Source of the DNA: Prevotella sp.
GTDB taxonomy: Bacteria; Bacteroidota; Bacteroidia; Bacteroidales; Bacteroidaceae
Length of the DNA stretch: 43,461 nt
Assembly (NCBI GenBank): GCA_017395215.1
Contig: JAFPVW010000184.1
Span: forward strand, 1-43,461
Direction of reading: 5' to 3'
Below the pieces are notes generated by a model, which worked only from the letters and a program-made list of their open reading frames with translations, made no database searches and was not told the DNA's origin. Shown one piece after another: positions 16,159 to 22,814 of this stretch. How positions within the stretch are numbered: the stretch's first letter is position 1; the number at the start of each line of letters is the position of its first letter. The position numbers and the translations under genes were made by a program.

Positions 16159-17496
16159 ATGCCGCCCGAACGGTTCACCTACCCGTTCTGCTACGAGCCG
16201 CACCCGCTGTGTGTGTTAGCCGCACAGGAGGTGCAGCAGGAACTGCAGCGGATGACGCTCACGGAGGGGAAGATGTTCGGCGTGCTGGTGGTAGCCTCTC
16301 CCGCCGGGGGGAAGTTGGAGGGGGCTTCCCTGGGCTTTCTCGCCGCCTACTCGGGTCTGCTCGAAGGGCGCAACGACTGGCCCTACTTCGTGCCGCCCGT
16401 CTTCGATGCCCAGCAGCCCGACGGCCATTTCAAGCAGGAGGAGCGGCGCATCAAGGACGCTCCCGACCACAAGCTGCTGTCGCAGCAACTCCAGCTGTGG
16501 CTCTTCCGGCAATACCGTTTCTTGAATGCCCGTGGCGAGGTGAAGGACCTGGTACACGTGTGGCAGGACTACCACTGCTCGGCGCGCATCCGCCGCAAAT
16601 ACCCGCTGCCGCCTGGCGGCACGGGCGACTGCTGCGCACCGAAACTGTTGCAGTATGCCTACCAGAACGGACTGAAGCCCGTCTGCATGGCCGAGTTCTG
16701 GTGGGGACCGTCGCCGAAGACCGAAAGGCTACGGGTAGGCGACGATGAGTCGGGAATGATCCGGCAGCACGGGCAGTTCTACCCAGCCTGTCGCGGCAAG
16801 TGCAAGCCCGTGTTGACGTGGATGCTGCAGGGCCTCAACGTAGACCCCAACCCCGAGGAGCAGACTGGACAACCGCAGTTGGACATCGACATCGTCTACG
16901 AGGACGACTGGATCATCGTGGTCAACAAACCGTCGGGGCTGCTCAGCGTTCCCGGCCGCGTAGGCCCCTACTCCGTAGCAACCATCCTGCACCAGCGCTA
17001 TCCCGACTCGCTGCTTGCCCACCGCTTGGACATGGGCACCAGCGGACTGATGGTTGCCGCCAAGAACCGCAGCGTCTATGCCGACCTTCAGCGCCAGTTC
17101 ACCGACCATACCATCCGCAAGACTTATGTCGCCCTCTTAGATACCTCCCTTCACCCATCACCCATCACCCATCACCCAACAGGCCGCATAGAGCTGCCCC
17201 TGCTCAGCGACCCCATCAACCGTCCCCGACAGGTGGTGGACTACGAGCGTGGCAAGGAGGCCGTCACCGACTACGAAATGCTCGACGACCACCGCGTACG
17301 GCTCTGGCCCCGCACTGGCCGTACCCACCAGCTGCGCATGCACTGTGCCCACCCCGAAGGCCTTGGCTGTCCCATTCGTGGCGACGAGCTATACGGCCAC
17401 CCTTCCGACCGGCTCTACCTGCACGCCGAGCGCCTGGAACTAACGCATCCCGTCACTGGCGAACGAATGACCTTCGAGCTACCAGCCCCGTTCTGA
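16159..17496 (+). CDS. RluA-family pseudouridine synthase with N-terminal extension
   Basis: The C-terminal half (from about residue 238) is an RluA-type rRNA/tRNA uridine isomerase: DDWIIVVNKPSGLLSVPG, the catalytic-Asp block LAHRLDMGTSG, and RTGRTHQLRMH. The N-terminal 230 residues form the extension seen in one RluA subgroup, with a Cys-bearing stretch (GTGDCCAPKLL, CRGKCKP) and no S4 domain. Target base unknown. An ATG at 16126 would add 11 residues but sits almost on the promoter, so I prefer 16159. Two low-complexity inserts are in-frame: GC-rich sequence around 16300-16335 (SPAGGKLEGA) and a heptanucleotide repeat at 17152-17178. Its last 72 bp recur at 19062-19133. Confidence 0.88.
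   Translation: MPPERFTYPFCYEPHPLCVLAAQEVQQELQRMTLTEGKMFGVLVVASPAGGKLEGASLGFLAAYSGLLEGRNDWPYFVPPVFDAQQPDGHFKQEERRIKDAPDHKLLSQQLQLWLFRQYRFLNARGEVKDLVHVWQDYHCSARIRRKYPLPPGGTGDCCAPKLLQYAYQNGLKPVCMAEFWWGPSPKTERLRVGDDESGMIRQHGQFYPACRGKCKPVLTWMLQGLNVDPNPEEQTGQPQLDIDIVYEDDWIIVVNKPSGLLSVPGRVGPYSVATILHQRYPDSLLAHRLDMGTSGLMVAAKNRSVYADLQRQFTDHTIRKTYVALLDTSLHPSPITHHPTGRIELPLLSDPINRPRQVVDYERGKEAVTDYEMLDDHRVRLWPRTGRTHQLRMHCAHPEGLGCPIRGDELYGHPSDRLYLHAERLELTHPVTGERMTFELPAPF
17152..17178 (+). repeat. Heptanucleotide repeat CACCCAT (3.9 copies) inside the rluA-like gene
   Basis: Copies start at 17152, 17159, 17166 and 17173. They encode HPSPITHHP between YVALLDT and the next conserved segment. A 7-bp unit is not a multiple of three, so gain or loss of one copy would break the frame. 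Confidence 0.85.
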
Positions 17497-17501
17497 CGTT
17501 T

Positions 17502-17816
17502 TTACTTTTTCATTTTATACTTGTGCAACTTCAACATCTGCTCGGCATAGCGGAAACCGAGGATGCGCATGCCTTCAGTACTAAAATGAAACTGGTCGCC
17601 AGTGCTCTCGCAATCCTTCGCCGAGATGATATAGGAGTTGGGAAGGGTCTTGGGCAGGTTGGGCAGAATGTCGACGTTAAACCGCCAGCACACGCCACAC
17701 ATGTTCGACTGTCCGAGACAGAGGAAGATGTGGAATTTCTTATCGGGCTTAGCTGCCTCCGCCATTAGCGACAGACAGAACAAAAGCACCAACGTAAGTA
17801 CCTTTTTTGTTTTCAT
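17502..17816 (-). pseudogene. Internally deleted SGNH (SASA/DUF303-type) esterase
   Basis: The 104-residue product has a signal peptide (MKTKKVLTLVLLFCLSLMAEA), then KFHIFLCLGQSNM, the nucleophile block of sialate O-acetylesterase-like enzymes. It jumps directly to CGVCW...LPNSYIISAKDCESTGDQFHFSTEGMRILGFRYAEQML, the C-terminal Asp-His block. Family members are normally about 270-300 residues, so about 165 residues, including the oxyanion-hole blocks, are missing from the middle with the frame preserved. Ser, Asp and His remain, but a working fold is doubtful. A promoter-like TACCTTTG survives upstream. It may once have deacetylated plant polysaccharide alongside the pectinase. Confidence 0.75.
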
Positions 17817-17846
17817 ATTTTATAGTTGATTCGCATAGTTTGCCTG

Positions 17847-17874
17847 CAAAGGTATTAAAAAAGGCAGAAAACAA
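17847..17874 (-). promoter_or_regulatory. Promoter-like sequence of the deleted esterase gene
   Basis: Minus-strand TACCTTTG (17847-17854) with a TTG at 17872-17874, 17 bp upstream, and the ATG at 17816 about 30 bp downstream. Confidence 0.5.
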
Positions 17875-17902
17875 GGAAGTAACGGAAATTTTAGATAAAA
17901 AC

Positions 17903-17932
17903 TTGTGGTTTCCGAAAAAATGTTTATCTTTG
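17903..17932 (+). promoter_or_regulatory. Promoter of the toxin-antitoxin pair
   Basis: TTG at 17903-17905, 19 bp, TATCTTTG at 17925-17932; the antitoxin ATG is 28 bp further on. It is the only promoter visible for the two genes. Confidence 0.7.
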
Positions 17933-17960
17933 CAACGGAATTTTCAAAAATGTATTTGTT

Positions 17961-18218
17961 ATGAATAGTGTTCAACCTACGGTGTTCAATCCCGCACAAC
18001 TCTATCTCCTTAACGTCTTTTCCCATATCAAAAGCGATGAGGAGCTGAACGACATCAAGCAGCTTGTAGCCAACTACTATGCAAAGCGGCTCGACGATAT
18101 GACCGAGAAGATGTGGCAGTCAGGGGAACTTGACCAAAAGCGTCTTGACGAAATCAACGAGATGGATCTTCATGCTTGGCTGCGCGAACAAAAGGCTCAA
18201 GAAGAAGCCGAAAAGTAG
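17961..18218 (+). CDS. Antitoxin of a PIN-type toxin-antitoxin pair
   Basis: The 85-residue acidic, helical protein (SDEELNDIKQLVANYYAKRLDDMTEKMWQ...) ends in a charged tail, AWLREQKAQEEAEK. Short proteins of this type lie directly before PIN-domain toxins of the 'putative toxin-antitoxin system toxin component, PIN family' group in Bacteroidetes. There is no recognisable DNA-binding fold in the first residues, but such antitoxins usually autoregulate. The stop is 3 bp before the toxin ATG, so the two are translated together. The role is inferred mainly from position and size. Confidence 0.75.
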   Translation: MNSVQPTVFNPAQLYLLNVFSHIKSDEELNDIKQLVANYYAKRLDDMTEKMWQSGELDQKRLDEINEMDLHAWLREQKAQEEAEK

Positions 18219-18221
18219 TCT

Positions 18222-18629
18222 ATGCGTATAGTTCTCGACACAAATAGTCTTGTGCAGTGCGTTGGTCGTCACAGTATTTACCGTGACGTTTGGTTGTCTG
18301 TGTTGAAGGGGCAAAACACATTGTGTGTCTCTAACGAAATACTCTTTGAATACGAGGAAATCCTGAAACGGTTCTTCAGACCAGAATTTGCAGAGGCTGT
18401 CATCGGCGCCCTCATGGAGAGCGGGCATGTTGAACTTATTAATCCCACATTCCGTTTCAACCTTATCGCCGCTGACCCTGATGACAACAAGTTCGTTGAC
18501 TGCGCCATACAAGCCAACGCACGCTACATTGTGACCAATGACAAACACTATGAAGTGCTTAGGTACATTGATTTCCCTAAAGTGGGTGTTATAAAGTTGA
18601 TGGACTTTCTGCTGTTGATTCATGGGTAA
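18222..18629 (+). CDS. PIN-domain toxin (probable ribonuclease)
   Basis: The 135-residue protein is a complete PIN domain, a Mg-dependent RNase fold. Acidic active-site residues are placed as expected: D6 in VLDTN, E43 in ILFEYEE, D88 and D93 in DPDDNKFVDCA, and D107 in VTNDKHY. It belongs to the 'PIN family, putative TA toxin' group rather than classical VapC by sequence feel. Target RNA unknown. It sits 3 bp after its antitoxin in the accessory island, consistent with a stabilising or anti-phage module. Confidence 0.85.
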   Translation: MRIVLDTNSLVQCVGRHSIYRDVWLSVLKGQNTLCVSNEILFEYEEILKRFFRPEFAEAVIGALMESGHVELINPTFRFNLIAADPDDNKFVDCAIQANARYIVTNDKHYEVLRYIDFPKVGVIKLMDFLLLIHG

Positions 18630-18758
18630 TTGCGCCAACCGCAAACGTCAAGAGTTGATTCCATATTAACTCCATATTGACATCGCCTTTTTTGACAAAT
18701 CTGACTTACTATTCCTTCGAGACAAGTACATGCCCCCTATGTCCTTAATGGTGCCATA

Positions 18759-18946
18759 TTATAGTTTCACGAACTCCTCAACGGTATAAGTCTTTCTGTT
18801 TTTACAAGACATGTAGACTGCCTCAGATATTGAATAAACCATTCAAGTTCCTCCATTTCCTTACACTTCACAGAGTAAGGAAGAATCCTCTTTCCTTTAC
18901 CTTCGTAGTTTCTGTCCAGTTCCTTGTAATATACTTCTTTCCACAT
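18759..18946 (-). other. Two short overlapping open frames, possible gene remnant
   Basis: On the minus strand, 18946-18767 encodes 59 residues starting MWKEVYYKELDRNYEGKG, and 18842-18759, in another frame, encodes 27 residues ending YTVEEFVKL. Both read like real protein and may be one small gene broken by a frameshift, or two overlapping small genes. I do not recognise a family. The rest of 18630-18758 shows nothing. Confidence 0.3.
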
Positions 18947-19009
18947 GTTTTTCCATTATTAACGCAGGCCTATCTTCAGAATGATTCAGCTGGAGCGGAC
19001 TTCAGCGTT

Positions 19010-19061
19010 TCACTTTCCATAAATTTCCTTCAAATGTTTTTGATACGCATCGAGGATTTCC
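19010..19061 (-). pseudogene. C-terminal scrap of an unidentified gene, cut at the rluA junction
   Basis: Minus-strand codons read EILDAYQKHLKEIYGK then TGA. The sequence looks like a genuine protein end but has no beginning: directly upstream on that strand is the copied 3' end of the rluA-like gene. It appears truncated by the rearrangement that produced that junction. Confidence 0.4.
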
Positions 19062-19133
19062 GACGAGCGCCTAGAACTGACGCATCCCGTGACAGGCGAA
19101 CGCGTGACCTTCGAGCTTCCAGCCGCTTTTTAA
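19062..19133 (+). pseudogene. Duplicate of the last 72 bp of the rluA-like gene
   Basis: These bases align without gaps to 17425-17496, the end of the full rluA-like gene: I count 60 of 72 identical. Translation ends ERLELTHPVTGERVTFELPAAF, against ERLELTHPVTGERMTFELPAPF in the intact gene, so nearly all differences are silent. This is not a decaying local copy; it is the 3' end of a diverged allele that was under selection. Its TAA (19131-19133) overlaps the stop codon of the convergent hnh gene (19130-19132). Confidence 0.85.
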
Positions 19134-20203
19134 CCCACTACCTTGAAAAAGAATACTTCGTCTTCACGTAAGTCTGGGCGATTGGTAACCTTTTTTACAT
19201 ATTCATCTATCAGGTGTCGCCAATCGTTTGGTTTCATGTTGTTATACTTATTTTGGAACATACCGATACAAACAGAGTAGATGTTTTTCATCATGGTACC
19301 GCCATCCATTTCCATCATGTTGTGAATCAGTTTGCGTACTTCTGCATCATCATTTACATCCCTCAGCATAGCAGCCTCAGCAACCAATCGAACTTCTGCT
19401 GCTTTTCGCGAAGGCTTCTTCTTGACTGGTTCTGCCACTTCATGTATTTTCTCTTTTAGTTCTTCAATGGTATAAGGAGGATCTTTCCGATGTAGCATAT
19501 AATGACAGTTGGGACAAACGGGGGCTAAGTCCGTATCTACATTTAGTTGATATTCCTTTCCAATAGAAGAGATTGGTGTCAGATGATGCACATGGATAAA
19601 GTTCTTGCCTATCTCTCCATAAGTGGCCTCAAAGTCGCGTCCACAAACCAGACATTGATAGCCTTTCTTCGCAACGCACTCCCTGCGAGCCTTTTGATTG
19701 CGCTCATACTTGTTGGCTTTCACAGTAACCAAAGCACCCTCATAGAGCAGGCTGTCATCTTCTGGATAATCTACGTCATAGACGTCTTCGTTGACCATCT
19801 GATGAGGGTGCAGCAGGAACTCTAACAGCCCCTCTTCCTTGCACTCCCTAACGCTACGGGGTATTCCCTGATACCCATGTTCATGCAGATGATGCAAAGA
19901 TAAAATATCATCCTTGTATTCCTCAAGCAACTTGAATCGGGCATAGAAGGAAATGATGTTTCCGTAATACTGGACTTTATCTGTCCAGAAAGGTTCCTGC
20001 TCAAATGCGTCATCAAAGATCATCTTGACCTTCACGACCTCCATTTTATAATGGATGCGTTTCTCAGGGGTCGTTTTATAGATGAACACAATGTCCCCAA
20101 CTGAGAACTTATCCGTTCTCCAGTCTACCAAACCGCCTTGTGCCTTAATGGCATCACCGATTCGGAAGGTGCTGTCGTTGCTTGGAACTATCCAGTACTT
20201 CAT
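19130..20203 (-). CDS. EVE/PUA-like - HNH endonuclease (predicted modification-dependent)
   Basis: The 357-residue protein has an N-terminal EVE/PUA-like domain (1 to about 145; MKYWIVPSNDSTFRIGDAI, GDIVFIYKTTPEKRIHYKMEVVKV), a fold that reads modified bases. An HNH nuclease domain follows (about 165-240) with zinc cysteines C184, C187, C230 and C233, and HVHH (204-207), N232 and H234 for catalysis. About 115 charged helical residues form the C-terminus. EVE/PUA-HNH fusions have been described as restriction enzymes that cut modified DNA. It lies 1 bp after the mod stop, third in the res-mod-hnh operon. Either it is an independent anti-modification enzyme or it supplies the nuclease for this operon. 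Confidence 0.85.
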   Translation of the reverse strand: MKYWIVPSNDSTFRIGDAIKAQGGLVDWRTDKFSVGDIVFIYKTTPEKRIHYKMEVVKVKMIFDDAFEQEPFWTDKVQYYGNIISFYARFKLLEEYKDDILSLHHLHEHGYQGIPRSVRECKEEGLLEFLLHPHQMVNEDVYDVDYPEDDSLLYEGALVTVKANKYERNQKARRECVAKKGYQCLVCGRDFEATYGEIGKNFIHVHHLTPISSIGKEYQLNVDTDLAPVCPNCHYMLHRKDPPYTIEELKEKIHEVAEPVKKKPSRKAAEVRLVAEAAMLRDVNDDAEVRKLIHNMMEMDGGTMMKNIYSVCIGMFQNKYNNMKPNDWRHLIDEYVKKVTNRPDLREDEVFFFKVVG

Positions 20204-20204
20204 A

Positions 20205-22814
20205 CTATTCCATTGTCAGAACCTTTGTTGACTCTTCGCCAAACTGAGAGACTACGCGGACGGCAATCTTCTTGCCCTGCTCGTAGGGGATTGGCTCGCT
20301 CTTGAAGTCGTAGAGCGTATCCCAAATCTCATCGTTGAATTCCAGACGCAGGGTGCGCTCGGCCTTTTTCTTTGCCAGGTCTTTGGCAACCGTATCGAGG
20401 CCTTTGCGCCAAGCTTTGAAGTCATCCTTACTGCCACCACAGAAGTGGATGCTGCGTACTTTGAAGAGACCACCCGTATAGTTGTCATCCATCTCCCAAT
20501 AGGCGATGTCGTTCACATTGCGGGCTTTTACCTCATCTTGTATGGGGTCGTACATATCCATACCGTTAATCTCTACATGGCATTTGCCGTCGCCGTCGTT
20601 CACCAAACTGATGTCAGGCTCACCGATGATGATAAATGAGCCTGCTTTCTTGTCTTTTTTCAGCAGACCGTCTTGCAGCAGATCGTCGCTCATGCGAACC
20701 TTTGACACTTGGAACGTACCGAAGTTGTAGTCTTTGTTCTCGCCACTCTCAATGCTGTCCTCAAAAGAGAAGCCAAGAATCACAAGCCAGTTCGATTCGT
20801 CCAGATGCTGACGGAAAGCACGAACAGCTTCGTTCACAGCGTGTTTGCTGACTGTTCCAAACTTAGGGCCAATCATAAAAAACACGCAATGTTCCGTTCC
20901 GTCCTCCTGTTTATAATAACCCTTGGCATTCAGATAAGGCTCGTCCAGATGTTCCATCGAGTGCATCACGGCTTGTTGTTGTTTCACGCCATTACGAATT
21001 CCGTTGGCCTTCAGGTTGTTGAAGATGCGTTCAGTAAAGGCTGCATATTCGTCATAGTCGTTCTGCTTGTCATTCAAACTTTCTGGTGAACTGACATCAA
21101 GGCTCTGCAATGTTTCAACTGTAAACGGACCACTCACACGGATTCGCTTCTTGTCCTCCTCTGGCTGGTCGTATAAGGTTTCTTCATCAAAGGGCAAATC
21201 ATTGGCCAATGCCTTCATTGTGATATGGGGCACCTTCTTATAAACAAAACCTCTTCGAATATTAGGATTCTCGCTGTCATCGTATGTTTTATAGTATGGG
21301 AACAAAGCCGTAGTCAGTCGCTTCTTGGCAATATTCAACGCTATACGGCTGGTGTCAATTGTAATCCATCTTCGTCCCCATTGCTCTGCGACATATGCTG
21401 TTGTACCACTTCCGCAAGTCGGGTCAAGAACAAGGTCGCCTGGGTCTGATGCCATAAGTATACATCGTTGAATAGGCTTTGTAGATGTTTGAACAACATA
21501 TTGCTTGTCTTGCTCTGCAGTACCCATTGTGTCATCCCACAGATTACTCAGATTAACAACAGGGAAATCATCGAAATAAATTTTATAGTTTAGGAAGTCT
21601 TTAGTTTTTATAATTCGATTCAATTTGACAAGTTTGTTCATTCCGTCTGGATATGTAGCAGACCAATGCCTGTTCCGTGGAGGCAAATATGTTTTACCGT
21701 CAAATACGAATGGTTGTTCTTCTGATGCAGAATCCTGGGATGTAATAGGTCCACCTAAAAAGATTCTTGCACCTTTAGGAAGTAACTGAGGATTAAGTTG
21801 TTCTTCTATTCTAATTGGCCTAATAGTTCCATCTTTTTCCTCTATTCTGTTATATCTAAGACCTACACCTTCAGTGAGACTCTTTTGAATATACAATTTT
21901 CTAATTTTTACCAAGGTAATATCCTTTGAGTACCAAAGAATGTAATCTGAAATATTGCTTATAGTATTACTTGCTAATCCACCACTTTTCTTTGTTGTTA
22001 TCATGCTAATAAAGTTCTCACTTCCATAAACTTCATCCAAAACGCTTCTAACAAGATGTACATTTTCATCTGATATTTGAACGAATACAGAACCACTCTC
22101 TGTAAGCAATTCTCTTGCCATAACTAACCTATCACGAAGATAGGAAAGATAGCTATGGATGCCCAACTCCCATGTATCACGGAATGCCTTAATCATTTCC
22201 GGTTCACCAGAGATATTACTATCATTGTCTTTTACATCGCGACTATTCAACTTCATCTGCCAATTAGAGGCATACTTAATTCCATACGGCGGATCAAAGT
22301 AGATGCATTGCACCTGCCCCTTCATTCCCTCGCGATTCAGCAAGGAATTCATCACCAGCAAGCTATCTCCTTGAATCAGTCGGTTCTGCCAATTGTCGCT
22401 ATGCCTGTAGTAACCAGCCAATCGTTCCAGTTCATCCTCTTGCTCTTCCTCAAAATCACCAAACAAGTCGAGTTGTAACTTCGCACTCTCGCTCTTATGC
22501 TCATGCAGTTCATAGAGACTGTCGATGATGGCCTCCGGGCGAATGTCTTCATGCTTATACAGGCTTCGGATGTCTGTGCGCAACTGCGGCATATAGTCGG
22601 GATTGTCCTCATCGTCGTTCTTATACTTGTTGAGCCAATAGAGTTCCGGATCTCTACCACGCTGGAACTCATGGCGGAAGATGTCGTATTCACTCTGTTC
22701 TGGCATGCCACTAATAGCCATCTGTTCCTCTCCCTGATGGGCACTGTCAGGAATGGCAGCACGCTTGTCGTTGTGCTTAATACTACTTACGGGGCGATTC
22801 TTATCGTATGTCAT
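20205..22814 (-). CDS. mod: Type III-like DNA methyltransferase (Mod), beta class
   Basis: The 869-residue enzyme has motif IV DPPYGIKYASNW at 174-185, then the target-recognition region, then motif I DPTCGSGTTA near 463. That order (DPPY first) is the beta class typical of type III Mod and amino-methyltransferases (N6-adenine or N4-cytosine; DPPY favours adenine). An N-terminal extension of about 140 residues and a C-terminal region of over 350 residues probably contact Res. The segment 21540-22160 (residues about 218-425, the target-recognition domain) is much more AT-rich than either flank, suggesting exchange. Its ATG overlaps the res stop by 4 bp; hnh follows after 1 bp. Confidence 0.9.
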   Translation of the reverse strand: MTYDKNRPVSSIKHNDKRAAIPDSAHQGEEQMAISGMPEQSEYDIFRHEFQRGRDPELYWLNKYKNDDEDNPDYMPQLRTDIRSLYKHEDIRPEAIIDSLYELHEHKSESAKLQLDLFGDFEEEQEDELERLAGYYRHSDNWQNRLIQGDSLLVMNSLLNREGMKGQVQCIYFDPPYGIKYASNWQMKLNSRDVKDNDSNISGEPEMIKAFRDTWELGIHSYLSYLRDRLVMARELLTESGSVFVQISDENVHLVRSVLDEVYGSENFISMITTKKSGGLASNTISNISDYILWYSKDITLVKIRKLYIQKSLTEGVGLRYNRIEEKDGTIRPIRIEEQLNPQLLPKGARIFLGGPITSQDSASEEQPFVFDGKTYLPPRNRHWSATYPDGMNKLVKLNRIIKTKDFLNYKIYFDDFPVVNLSNLWDDTMGTAEQDKQYVVQTSTKPIQRCILMASDPGDLVLDPTCGSGTTAYVAEQWGRRWITIDTSRIALNIAKKRLTTALFPYYKTYDDSENPNIRRGFVYKKVPHITMKALANDLPFDEETLYDQPEEDKKRIRVSGPFTVETLQSLDVSSPESLNDKQNDYDEYAAFTERIFNNLKANGIRNGVKQQQAVMHSMEHLDEPYLNAKGYYKQEDGTEHCVFFMIGPKFGTVSKHAVNEAVRAFRQHLDESNWLVILGFSFEDSIESGENKDYNFGTFQVSKVRMSDDLLQDGLLKKDKKAGSFIIIGEPDISLVNDGDGKCHVEINGMDMYDPIQDEVKARNVNDIAYWEMDDNYTGGLFKVRSIHFCGGSKDDFKAWRKGLDTVAKDLAKKKAERTLRLEFNDEIWDTLYDFKSEPIPYEQGKKIAVRVVSQFGEESTKVLTME

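Noticed and set aside
18830..19171. Plus-strand frame of 113 codons across the rluA remnant
   Set aside because: It runs in a different frame from the rluA-derived codons and mixes three unrelated segments; no homologue recognised.
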